43,397 bases of DNA from Fibrobacter sp. (GTDB lineage Bacteria; Fibrobacterota; Chitinivibrionia; Chitinivibrionales; Chitinispirillaceae), in assembly GCA_012519985.1 (NCBI GenBank), contig JAAYPC010000239.1, forward strand, positions 1 through 43,397, written 5' to 3'. The notes below the pieces were generated by a model that did not search any database, was not told where the DNA came from, and saw only the letters and a list, made by a program, of their open reading frames with translations. A program made the translations under genes and the position numbers. Every line of letters starts with the position of its first letter. The stretch's first letter is position 1. Below, in pieces: positions 35,713-43,397 of this stretch.

Positions 35713-37433
35713 TAGAAAAGTATTATGAAGAGGAACTGCGATATCTGTATGAATCCGGATCTGAATTTGCCAAAGCTCATCCACAGCTTGCACGTTATCT
35801 CAATATCGATTCTCTTGGGGATCGTGATCCATATGTAGAGCGCTTATTTGAGGGTTTTGCATTTATTGCAGGCAGAATTCGTGAAAAGCTGGATGAATCT
35901 CTACCTAAGTTGACCGAAGGTCTTATAAACCTTATCTGGCCACAGTTTTTTCAGGAGATACCATCTTTGGCCATTGTCCAGTTTGAGCCGCGGGCAGGTT
36001 TTCTTCAGGAGAGCAGGGTTTTACCTGCAGGATCAGAAATAACTACCGGTCAGATTGGTCCTGGCTCGGATATATGCAGGTTCAGGACTATTAAGCCCAT
36101 AGTGTTTAATCCATTATCATTGGTTACTGTAAAAAAGGAAAGTGATAACCAGAATAATGATATTTTTTCGTTTGTGTTCAGTCTCGATACTTCAGTCAAA
36201 TGGGAAAAGTTCGATTTAAAAAAAATAAGTATCTTTCTTTATGCAGAATACCCGGTTGCTATGATTCTTCATAGGTTATTTACCACTGAAGCAAAAAGGT
36301 TCGAGGTGCAATATACAAACGATGGACCTTTTTACTCTATCGATCCCTGTAAAGCGGTTAAGGCCGGAGGCTTTGATATTGATGAAACAATTTTGCCAAC
36401 TTCCAGACGATCTTTTTATGGGCACAATTTAATGAAGGAATATTTTGCATTTCCTGAAAAGTTTCAATTCATTGAATTCAGAGGAATAGACACTCTGCCT
36501 GAGCCGCAATCGACTCCAGAGACAATTATCATAAGGATAACAATATCCGAACGGTTTCCTGTGGGAAAAGAATTTTCCTCTTCCATATTCAGGTTATACT
36601 GTAGTCCGGTTGTAAATGTGTTTTTAAAGGACATAGAGCCTATAGTTAAAAACGGGTTAAAGCCTGAATATCGGGTAGTTGCTGATTATACATCTGAAAA
36701 TGTGGTTGTTCATAGCATTCATTCGGTAAAAGGGATCAACAAAGTCACCGGTGAGCAATCCGTGTATGAACCTTACTATTCATTTAAAAATGCAGGAAAA
36801 AGAACTGCTAAAACATATATCACACGATTTTTATATACTGCTGGAGGAAAGCGGCAGATGAATATTTCATTTGGAGGTCCTAATCTTTCCGGAAAAGAGA
36901 TAAAGGAAGAGATAATGGTTATTGAGGCATGGTGCACTAACGGAAGATTGCCCAGAGACATGGTTCATGAAGGGGATATTAGCAGCCCAGGAAAAGGTTT
37001 TCCTGATTTCATAAAGATTTCCAATATAACACGTCCAACCTTACCAGTATTGCCTCCTCAAAATGATGAATATGTATGGGCTTTTCATACTAATCTTGCT
37101 GCGAATATAAATGGATTAGCGGATAAAGAATTGCTCAAAAAATATCTTCATTTGTATGATTGGCCAGGTTTTGAAGAAAAAAACAACATAATAGAATCTA
37201 TTACAGCTGTTAAGTGTGAACCAGCACATAAAGTATATAAAGGTTGTCTGATATTCGGGATTCGATTAATTGTTACCATTGAAGAAAAGGAGTTTAAAGA
37301 TACTCAAGATCTTCACCTGTTTGGATTGGTTCTTTTGAATCTGTTCAATCAATATATACACGTAAATAACTTTTGTGAGCTTCAGTTTCTTTTGAAGCCT
37401 TCCGATAAAAAACTGACCTGGAACCTGTTATAA
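35709..37433 (+). CDS. tssF: T6SS baseplate protein TssF
   Basis: A 574-residue baseplate wedge protein, partner of TssG. It starts MIEKYYEEELRYLYESGSEF and continues with FAKAHPQLARYL, DPYVERLFEGFAFIAGRI and LPKLTEGLINLIWPQ, the strongly conserved N-terminal stretch of the VasA/ImpG family; later WAFHTNLAANINGLADKELL and the LFGLVLLNLFNQYIHVNNF end are also characteristic. GTG start at 35709, overlapping tssE by 4 bases, with AGGAGG eight bases upstream. Length is near the family average (about 590). Confidence 0.95.
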   Translation: MIEKYYEEELRYLYESGSEFAKAHPQLARYLNIDSLGDRDPYVERLFEGFAFIAGRIREKLDESLPKLTEGLINLIWPQFFQEIPSLAIVQFEPRAGFLQESRVLPAGSEITTGQIGPGSDICRFRTIKPIVFNPLSLVTVKKESDNQNNDIFSFVFSLDTSVKWEKFDLKKISIFLYAEYPVAMILHRLFTTEAKRFEVQYTNDGPFYSIDPCKAVKAGGFDIDETILPTSRRSFYGHNLMKEYFAFPEKFQFIEFRGIDTLPEPQSTPETIIIRITISERFPVGKEFSSSIFRLYCSPVVNVFLKDIEPIVKNGLKPEYRVVADYTSENVVVHSIHSVKGINKVTGEQSVYEPYYSFKNAGKRTAKTYITRFLYTAGGKRQMNISFGGPNLSGKEIKEEIMVIEAWCTNGRLPRDMVHEGDISSPGKGFPDFIKISNITRPTLPVLPPQNDEYVWAFHTNLAANINGLADKELLKKYLHLYDWPGFEEKNNIIESITAVKCEPAHKVYKGCLIFGIRLIVTIEEKEFKDTQDLHLFGLVLLNLFNQYIHVNNFCELQFLLKPSDKKLTWNLL

Positions 37434-37446
37434 CAAAGGTAAAGGG

Positions 37447-38382
37447 ATGCCTGATCTGATTACTGATTTGCAAAAAAGAGGTTGTGAGTTTGATGCATTT
37501 CAGATTTTGGTGATGCTGGAAGAGTATTTTTGTATTAATGCAGAGGATCATGATTCATGGAACAGGCTTATCAGATTATCAGCTAATCCGGAAATAGCTT
37601 TTCCTTGCAGCGATGTAGAAAATGTGACGATAGATCATGATCGTTTGAGTGTCGTGCTTTCTTTCTTGGGACTTGTGGGGATCAGTTCTCCTTTGCCTAA
37701 CTATTTTACTGAATATGGAGCCACACACAGTCACCAAAAAAGCGCCTTAACCGATTTTTTAAATATTTTTGACAACCGGCTTTACGCTTTATTTTTTCAG
37801 GCCTGGAAAAAGTGCTATCCATTTTCATTATCGAAAAATGATATCAGCCTGTTTCTGAAAAGACAGAATCCGATATATGTGGAATCGAAAATGGAAGAAC
37901 AGAATTTACCTTATTGTTACGGCTTGACGGTAGGGGAGCATGGAAATATAAATTGCCTTATTGAAATGATAAGTGATTATTGTGAAGGGGTGAAGGTATC
38001 TGTAGAGCAATGGTGTTCACAATGGGTAAAGGTAGATTGTTTAGGAGTGCTTGGTGTAGATCTGGTGCTTTCAGATAATATCGTCTTAGGGGAAAGAATA
38101 ACAGATCGATCAGGAAAATTTTCTGTCATTTTAGAACTGGATCGTTCTCATTCCATCCAATCTTATAACAGCGGGTCTGGTTTCATTGACGGTGTTTCTA
38201 AAATAATAGGTGCTAACCTCCCACAATATCTGGAATATGATGTGAAAGTAAAATTTACATCAGAAAACATGTGCACCGTGAAACTAGGAGCTGATAATGC
38301 ATCTTTGGGAATTGACAGTATATGTGGTGAGCATGAGGTAAATAATGAAGTGTATTGGATAGTAATTCCAGGAAAAAACTGA
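37447..38382 (+). CDS. tssG: T6SS baseplate protein TssG
   Basis: A 311-residue baseplate wedge protein of the VasB/ImpH family. Diagnostic features are FDAFQILVMLEEYF near the N-terminus, FLGLVGISSPLPNYFTEY (family motif GL.G..SPLP..yTE), and LNIFDNRLYALFFQAWKKCYP, which corresponds to fDiFnhRl..L.yraW.Kyr. The C-terminal half is more diverged. Follows tssF by 13 bases. Confidence 0.92.
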   Translation: MPDLITDLQKRGCEFDAFQILVMLEEYFCINAEDHDSWNRLIRLSANPEIAFPCSDVENVTIDHDRLSVVLSFLGLVGISSPLPNYFTEYGATHSHQKSALTDFLNIFDNRLYALFFQAWKKCYPFSLSKNDISLFLKRQNPIYVESKMEEQNLPYCYGLTVGEHGNINCLIEMISDYCEGVKVSVEQWCSQWVKVDCLGVLGVDLVLSDNIVLGERITDRSGKFSVILELDRSHSIQSYNSGSGFIDGVSKIIGANLPQYLEYDVKVKFTSENMCTVKLGADNASLGIDSICGEHEVNNEVYWIVIPGKN

Positions 38383-38401
38383 AAGAAAAAGCTGATCCAA
38401 G

Positions 38402-41400
38402 ATGCTATTTAAGAAGAAAAAAAAGACTGATACTAAACCATCCCATTCTTTTTCAAAAGAAAATCAGATGTCATATCTGATCCTTAAAGAATTTAAGACC
38501 GCAAAAAACAATTATTTAAAATCGGCAAAGTCAGGAAGATTGTTCAGAAATCATGAATTATATAATACCCCATGGTTCATGATTACCGGGCCAGAAAATA
38601 GTGGAAAGAGTACAGTACTGGCTGCATCTGGACTGAGTTTCCCACTAAGGTGTTTCAGAGAAAATGGTGGTGAAAGTATATCTGGGGTAAAATGGTTCTT
38701 TGGAAATGGGGCTATCTGGTTAGATTATCCAGGAAAAATAAGCGATTCGGAAAACATTGAGTTATTTGAATCAGTTTATAAGTCTTTGGCAAAGATTCGA
38801 CGGAAGAGGCCGATTGATTGCATCATTTGTATTATCGATATTGAATGCTTAATAAACGGATCACAGCAGAGCATCAGAAAAACTGCACTGAATCTAAGAA
38901 ATAAATTTGATGAACTGATCAGGCACTGGGGAATTGAACTTCCGGTGTTCTGCATTTTCAGTAAAATGGATTCAATGCCAGGGTTTACTGAATTTTTTTA
39001 TGATAATTCTGTGAAATGGTCCGATCAGCTTTTAGGAGCTACATTCGCCTCTGAGCAGGCGAATGATTCACCTCGCAATAAATTTAATAAAGAATACGAC
39101 ATACTCTGTTCTTCACTAAAAGCTTTATATCTGAAAAGATCTGCAATAGAAAACAACAATAATATTCGCCGTCTCATTTGCCGTTTTCTGATTGAATTTG
39201 AGGGAATAAAGAAAAGGGCTGGTGATTTTTTTGAAGAATTGTTCAAAGATATTCCTTATGAAGGAAAACCAGTTTTCAAAGGATTTTATTTTGTCAGTTG
39301 CAATGCAAATGAAATAAGAGGGAAAAATTCAAAAGAAATTGTGACGCCTTCAAAATTATCACAAACGATAATATGTCATCCATTAAACCCACAAAGAGAT
39401 GAGAGCTATAACCAGGGAGCAGAACAGAAGTTGGTTCGAAAACCAGGAACGTTGTTTATTGAAAGGTTGTTTCGTGAAGTCTTCCCCAATGGTACTCAGG
39501 TATTAAAGAAAACCAGGAGTACATCAACAAACAGCCTCATAAAATACTACACATTATGTGGTTTATTTTCGCTGATTTTTGTTTCCCTGGTATTGTATCT
39601 GTTTTTTGCTTTTGAAGAAACACAAAATTTATATGGCAAAATTCATGAGAATGTTTCATTGATTTCTGCCCAAAGGGATAACCTGATGGATGCCTATATA
39701 CAGATGCAAAATATATCTGAGATGGTTGAACGATTCAGGACATTTCACCAGAAGGGTGTGCCTTTGTCGTATGGAATCGGACTTGTAAAAACAGAGAGAA
39801 CCTATGATAAGCTGAAAAGGATCTACTTTCAGCAGGCATATAATCTTTTAAGTGTTCCTCTGGCGGCATACCTTGAGACTGGTATTAAAAATATCAGTGC
39901 GACCGGTTACAATCTGACATTTGAAAATTACTTGTCTTTATACAGGTATTTGAAAACCTATTTGTCTATTTCGGAAGAAGTTGCTGTAAACCGGAGTAGA
40001 ATAGATACAATGATTATTCGTGAAACTATAGAAAATGACTTTTACCCAGGTATGCTGAATCTTCAAAAGGCAAAAAAGTTTCCGATGAATCTTGAAACAA
40101 TTCTGAAAACGAATATTGGATTGTACTCTTATTTTCTAAAAAACGGTGAAATGCCTTTAATTCAGCAGAATCCGTTTTTAGTGAAACAGGCAAGGAGTCG
40201 TCTTGCTCAAATTCCAGATGCAAAAATAATCTACGAATCCATTGCCAACCGATTACAGAATACAGCTCCATCGATTTCGAATCCAGGTCTTTCGGGAAAC
40301 GGAGTGATCCTAAGTAAAAAAAGTATCAATACCTTTTATACGCAGGAAGGGTGGGACAGGTATGTAAAGAATGAGATAGAAATGGCAATTAAGAATCCTG
40401 TAATAATTGACTGGGTCACAGGAGAGGATGGTATCAGAAATGTGGTTACGAATGAAAAAAAGTTAAAATCAGATCTGGTTTCCATATATATCGATGATAT
40501 ATGCAGGCAATGGTTATTGTTTTTGGAATCAATCTATTATCAGAGACCGGAAGGCATTTCTGGTACGGTTCGATTTTTAAGAAAACTTTCAGTCGAAAGT
40601 TCCGATATCTCTGTTTTTCTGGATAATGTTTTAGAATTAACTAAGGTAAACACATTGTCTAAAGAAATGATCGCTATTAATGCGGTGAGTAACCATGCAA
40701 CCAAAAAATTATCTTCTATAAAAAAAAATATTCCTGTGGCCAAAGATGACATATTGAAAAAGGATACTTTGAGCAAGATTGATCAGTTTTTTAAACCATT
40801 GGTGACTCTTGTCAGATCACAGGAAGGGTCAGGTGGATTATCAGCTTATAAGGAAAAGCTAAATTTGATTTCTGAGGAACTGGCAAGATGTGCGGAAAGC
40901 AAAAAATTTATAAAAGTTTTCAATGGCACAGATCAAGATCCATTGTTGAGTGCATGGCTGGAAACTGAAAAGCTGATAATGTCGTTGCCTGAATATTTGC
41001 ATCCTGCCATGGCTTCTGTTATCCAAACGCCTGTAAAAATAGCAGCAGAAGCGGTTCTGAATTTGATTTCGGAGGAGATCGAAGAGGTCTGGCTTAGAAA
41101 TGTTTACAGCTTCTATAGTAGTAAATTATCCGGGAAATACCCCTTTCATAAGTCAAAAGAGGATGCATCGGTGGATGCTGCAATGGAGTTTCTACGTCCT
41201 AATACTGGTTTAATTTACGGGTTTATTTTAAATAACCTGTCTTCTTATCTGGTTAGAGATGGCAACAAATGGAAGTCAAGATCTGTGGGGTGTATTAATC
41301 TGGAATTTAATGAGAATTTTATTGAGCTGTTAGGTAAAGCGGACAAGATAAGCAGTTCTATATTTAACCATGATGGTTCCAGGAAAATTCAGACAGTATG

Positions 41401-41821
41401 TTTTATACCTTTGCCGGGTAATAAAATTACAGGTGCACTGAATATTGGTAAGCAGGAATATAAAATTGTTGATGATAAGCTCAATTTGTGTCTGCGGTGG
41501 CCGGATGAAATGCAGAGTCATGGGGTTACCATGAGATTATATATTCAGCAAAATTATACTGATGAGCTTAAGTTTAAAGGAGAATGGGCTCTTTTGCGAC
41601 TGATCGAATCTGCGCAGATTAGTATTCAGAACAATACTTCAATGATTGCCAGATGGGAAAGAAATATTCAGAATATGATAATATTGCCTTATGGGGTGAA
41701 GGTTAAGTTTTCTGAAACAGTGTTACCATTTGGTGAAAAGGAATTTTTCTGGCTTAAGTGTCCGGAGAGAATATTGAAAAGAGAGACTGGGAAGAGGAGG
41801 ATTGCGCATTCTGGAGATTGA
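38402..41821 (+). CDS. tssM: T6SS membrane-complex protein TssM (IcmF/VasK), without N-terminal membrane hairpin
   Basis: A 1139-residue inner-membrane protein of the envelope-spanning channel. The NTPase-like domain has the P-loop GPENSGKST (63-71), WLDYPGK (107-112, in place of WvDTaG) and SKMD (187-190). One membrane helix lies at about 382-403 (YYTLCGLFSLIFVSLVLYLF), then the large periplasmic region with an IcmF-related part (NLYGKIHENVSLISAQRDNL onward) and a C-terminal beta domain. Typical TssM has two further helices before the NTPase domain; here that region is a Lys-rich soluble segment (1-55). An in-frame TGA at 38393 rules out an upstream extension. Last recognised gene of the operon; tssL, tssJ and tssK are absent. 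Confidence 0.92.
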   Translation: MLFKKKKKTDTKPSHSFSKENQMSYLILKEFKTAKNNYLKSAKSGRLFRNHELYNTPWFMITGPENSGKSTVLAASGLSFPLRCFRENGGESISGVKWFFGNGAIWLDYPGKISDSENIELFESVYKSLAKIRRKRPIDCIICIIDIECLINGSQQSIRKTALNLRNKFDELIRHWGIELPVFCIFSKMDSMPGFTEFFYDNSVKWSDQLLGATFASEQANDSPRNKFNKEYDILCSSLKALYLKRSAIENNNNIRRLICRFLIEFEGIKKRAGDFFEELFKDIPYEGKPVFKGFYFVSCNANEIRGKNSKEIVTPSKLSQTIICHPLNPQRDESYNQGAEQKLVRKPGTLFIERLFREVFPNGTQVLKKTRSTSTNSLIKYYTLCGLFSLIFVSLVLYLFFAFEETQNLYGKIHENVSLISAQRDNLMDAYIQMQNISEMVERFRTFHQKGVPLSYGIGLVKTERTYDKLKRIYFQQAYNLLSVPLAAYLETGIKNISATGYNLTFENYLSLYRYLKTYLSISEEVAVNRSRIDTMIIRETIENDFYPGMLNLQKAKKFPMNLETILKTNIGLYSYFLKNGEMPLIQQNPFLVKQARSRLAQIPDAKIIYESIANRLQNTAPSISNPGLSGNGVILSKKSINTFYTQEGWDRYVKNEIEMAIKNPVIIDWVTGEDGIRNVVTNEKKLKSDLVSIYIDDICRQWLLFLESIYYQRPEGISGTVRFLRKLSVESSDISVFLDNVLELTKVNTLSKEMIAINAVSNHATKKLSSIKKNIPVAKDDILKKDTLSKIDQFFKPLVTLVRSQEGSGGLSAYKEKLNLISEELARCAESKKFIKVFNGTDQDPLLSAWLETEKLIMSLPEYLHPAMASVIQTPVKIAAEAVLNLISEEIEEVWLRNVYSFYSSKLSGKYPFHKSKEDASVDAAMEFLRPNTGLIYGFILNNLSSYLVRDGNKWKSRSVGCINLEFNENFIELLGKADKISSSIFNHDGSRKIQTVCFIPLPGNKITGALNIGKQEYKIVDDKLNLCLRWPDEMQSHGVTMRLYIQQNYTDELKFKGEWALLRLIESAQISIQNNTSMIARWERNIQNMIILPYGVKVKFSETVLPFGEKEFFWLKCPERILKRETGKRRIAHSGD

Positions 41822-41887
41822 AAGAGGAAATTTGTTTTAGGTGTTTTTTGGGGTATGTGGATTTTATGAGGAGGGAAATTGACTGAA

Positions 41888-41916
41888 GAATTTCCTAAAT
41901 AGTGACGGAGGAAAGT
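41888..41916. repeat. GACGGAGGAAA palindromic element, copy 3 (partial)
   Basis: TTTCCT (41891-41896) and AGGAAA (41909-41914) flank AAATAGTGACGG; the GTGACGGAGGAAAG segment is the part shared with the other copies. The right arm of the full element is missing. Confidence 0.55.
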
Positions 41917-42145
41917 TTGGTATTTTCTTATTTCTGTTCTATTCAAATTTCAGAAGCATTCTTGTAGAAGGTTATATTAAGAGTTGATTGGACTGGTATT
42001 TTCAGGGACGGTATTTAAAGGTAATTAAGAATTCAGAGCAATACAAAAGAAATGGTGGAAACTGAGAAGAAACTATGCAGGTAATGGACTGGGACGGAGA
42101 AAAATAATTGATTTTAAAAGTTACTCTTTTGCCCAATTCAGAAAA

Positions 42146-42202
42146 GGTGACGGAGGAAAAATATTAACTATTCAGCCATAAATTTCCTCTATGTGGCTGA
42201 AT
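42146..42202. repeat. GACGGAGGAAA palindromic element, copy 4, with nested inverted repeat
   Basis: GGTGACGGAGGAAAA, 22 interior bases, then TTTCCTCTATG. Arms GAGGAAA (42153-42159) and TTTCCTC (42183-42189). A second perfect 9-bp inverted repeat, ATTCAGCCA (42170-42178) and TGGCTGAAT (42194-42202), interlocks with it, so the two stems cannot form together. Confidence 0.7.
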
Positions 42203-42439
42203 CGGAAAAGAAAAGTAATTTTAAAGCCACAGGAATTATTGCAAATAAGATTAAGGCTAAAGCTTAGTTTATAGGATGTGATAGTGGTTGAAAAATACCA
42301 AAGCGTGGAGTCTTGGATATCACGTTTTAATCACCCTGAAAAAGGCATTAGCAGCATAATGCAATTAATTCTATAAGCGGATTATAATTTTCTTACAAAT
42401 AGGAACAATCCAAATCATGCTTTCTGAAGAAAAATATCT

Positions 42440-43397
42440 TTAGTGGACAGGAAGCTCTATTCCCTTAATTTTTGAAATTTTTTCCCCTCGTTTCGCCATT
42501 CTACACACCGCAGTACTGGTAACGTTCAGTCTTTCCGCAGTACTTAGAGTTGTCATCTCCAGTACTGTAACCGCAAAATAGCAGTAGAGCTTGCGGGCAT
42601 CTGAGAGTACATTATTCCTCCCTCTTCTTTTTATATCATTCAGTGAAACCGGCATTCTGGAAAAAACAAACTCTGCCAGTTTGTCATGATTCCAATTAGT
42701 TCTCACGTAGTTGGCCATGCAGATTCTTTTCTCTTTGTCCTGTTTTAGTGCATCTTTTATAAATTTGGGACTCCCGATAATCCAATAACCAGAATTATAC
42801 ATGCTCTGTTTGTCTTCTTTGGAAGCTTTTAGCATTTCGAGAAAATCCTGGAAAGAGTCGCATTTTTCCATCATCTGCTTTATAGTCTTGCTGTAGATGA
42901 CTTTAGGATCCACATTTCCATCGCTGGAGTAAAGCTTAAATATCTGATCTATTTTTAGATTTGGGAAATGACTGTTTCCCATTACTGCAGAATGGGTGCA
43001 GTCTTTGTAATTATCCAATTCTTCAATAGTTTTGTATATTCCTGCTCTGGTAGGCCCGGTGTGAAGATAAGCGATGAGCAGTTGTGCATAGGGACCATCC
43101 TCAACCGGTATAGATTTAGGCCTTCCCTGAAAAAGATAACCTTCAAAACTATGTTTTTTATTATAGTAGCGCGCATAAGCGCTGTGAAATCTCTGAAAGA
43201 GGTCTTTCATTGGACGATCATTTAAGCGTAGGGCCATTTCATAATGTTGTGGATAGAAAACTATTCCTAAGAGGTCAAATCCGGTTTCAGCCAGGTATTT
43301 GTTAAGGAGGTCGATAAATTTATCTTTATCGGCGGAATCACGGAAAAGGACCCGGGAATCTATGACTTCGGATGTAACATGGTGGATGACATCTGAA
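42440..43397 (-). CDS. REP-associated (Y1/HUH-type) transposase-like protein, 5' end cut by window edge
   Basis: At least 318 residues, open to the right edge; the ATG at 43237 is internal. The visible N-terminal part reads VIHHVTSEVIDSRVLFRD and FIDLLNKYLAETGFDLLGIV, matching the YHVTsRg...iFrd / fL..l motif of Y1 transposases. The HUH position reads YPQHYEMAL, so the second histidine is Glu. Next come FHSAYARYYNKKHSFEGYLF-QGR (RAYT hallmark, usually NkkH..gHLFQGRfk) and YAQLLIAYLHTGPTRAG with the candidate catalytic Tyr. The C-terminus has a helix-turn-helix (TLSTAERLNVTSTAVCRMAK). Such proteins are single-copy 'domesticated' enzymes that move REP palindromes. Copies of a palindromic repeat lie directly downstream. 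Confidence 0.85.
   Translation of the reverse strand, partial: SDVIHHVTSEVIDSRVLFRDSADKDKFIDLLNKYLAETGFDLLGIVFYPQHYEMALRLNDRPMKDLFQRFHSAYARYYNKKHSFEGYLFQGRPKSIPVEDGPYAQLLIAYLHTGPTRAGIYKTIEELDNYKDCTHSAVMGNSHFPNLKIDQIFKLYSSDGNVDPKVIYSKTIKQMMEKCDSFQDFLEMLKASKEDKQSMYNSGYWIIGSPKFIKDALKQDKEKRICMANYVRTNWNHDKLAEFVFSRMPVSLNDIKRRGRNNVLSDARKLYCYFAVTVLEMTTLSTAERLNVTSTAVCRMAKRGEKISKIKGIELPVH

Larger units (their letters stand above)
41822..42439. other. Intergenic region with palindromic repeat copies between tssM and the transposase
   Basis: About 620 AT-rich bases without a supported gene. Contains two GACGGAGGAAA elements and a partial one (GACGGAGAAAA at 42096-42106). No terminator for the tss operon was recognised other than these inverted repeats. 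Confidence 0.55.

Noticed and set aside
38402-38460. TssM shortened by a frameshift.
   Set aside because: An in-frame stop lies 9 bases upstream of the ATG and tssG ends 19 bases before it, leaving no room for a lost N-terminus.
42440-43237. Transposase-like gene starting at ATG 43237.
   Set aside because: The frame stays open to the window edge and the upstream codons encode the expected N-terminal Y1 motifs, so this ATG is internal.

Overview
The window looks like part of a chromosome from a Fibrobacterota-type bacterium (Fibrobacter / Chitinispirillum side of the tree). The main pointers are a regulator of the TIGR02147 family (a paralogous family described from Fibrobacter succinogenes), a secreted glycosidase ending in a type IX-like C-terminal domain, a DUF2341/LamG surface lipoprotein, a complete tol-pal cluster showing a Gram-negative envelope, and moderately AT-rich DNA. 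Species cannot be fixed from sequence alone.

Layout. 1-7814 (-) is most of a giant cyclic beta-1,2-glucan synthase whose C-terminus runs off the left edge. 7815-8512 is a long non-coding stretch with a near-consensus sigma70 promoter pointing towards a GNAT acetyltransferase (8513-8971). 8972-11247 is accessory: two blocks of short CGAAATTCGAAATAC-type repeats flank a two-gene unit, a 63-residue coiled-coil protein and a protein with thirteen 11-residue Gly-rich repeats. 11248-12216 (-) is the SrkA/YihE kinase. 12493-16951 (+) is tolQ-tolR-tolA-tolB-pal-cpoB, closed by a clear terminator, followed by glutamine synthetase (17292-18725) with its own terminator. 19075-22711 is an AT-rich stretch with a small lipoprotein, a SAM methyltransferase, a PfkB sugar kinase and a CrtO-like acyltransferase. 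22712-23214 carries two copies of a palindromic element. 23215-28553 (-) is a likely operon read right to left: TIGR02147 regulator, DUF2341/LamG lipoprotein (4-bp overlap), then a GH127 beta-L-arabinofuranosidase.

28840-41821 is a type VI secretion locus. On the - strand lies an unusual single protein joining an FHA domain, one membrane helix and a lytic transglycosylase domain. Divergent from it on the + strand are tssA, tssB, tssC, hcp (tssD), tssE, tssF, tssG and tssM. tssJ, tssK, tssL, clpV and vgrG are not in the window. TssM lacks the usual N-terminal membrane hairpin, tssA appears to start at ATT, and a strong hairpin follows hcp. The right end (41822-43397) holds more copies of the palindromic element next to a 5'-truncated REP-associated (Y1/RAYT-type) transposase.

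Working together: Tol-Pal maintains the outer membrane; the glucan synthase makes a periplasmic or secreted glucan; the 23-28 kb operon probably senses or handles and then degrades arabinose-containing plant polysaccharide; the T6SS would build a contractile injector, with the FHA-transglycosylase a plausible partner for local peptidoglycan opening. The best candidate for something new is that FHA-transglycosylase/T6SS combination, followed by the dispersed palindromes paired with the transposase and the hendecad-repeat cassette.
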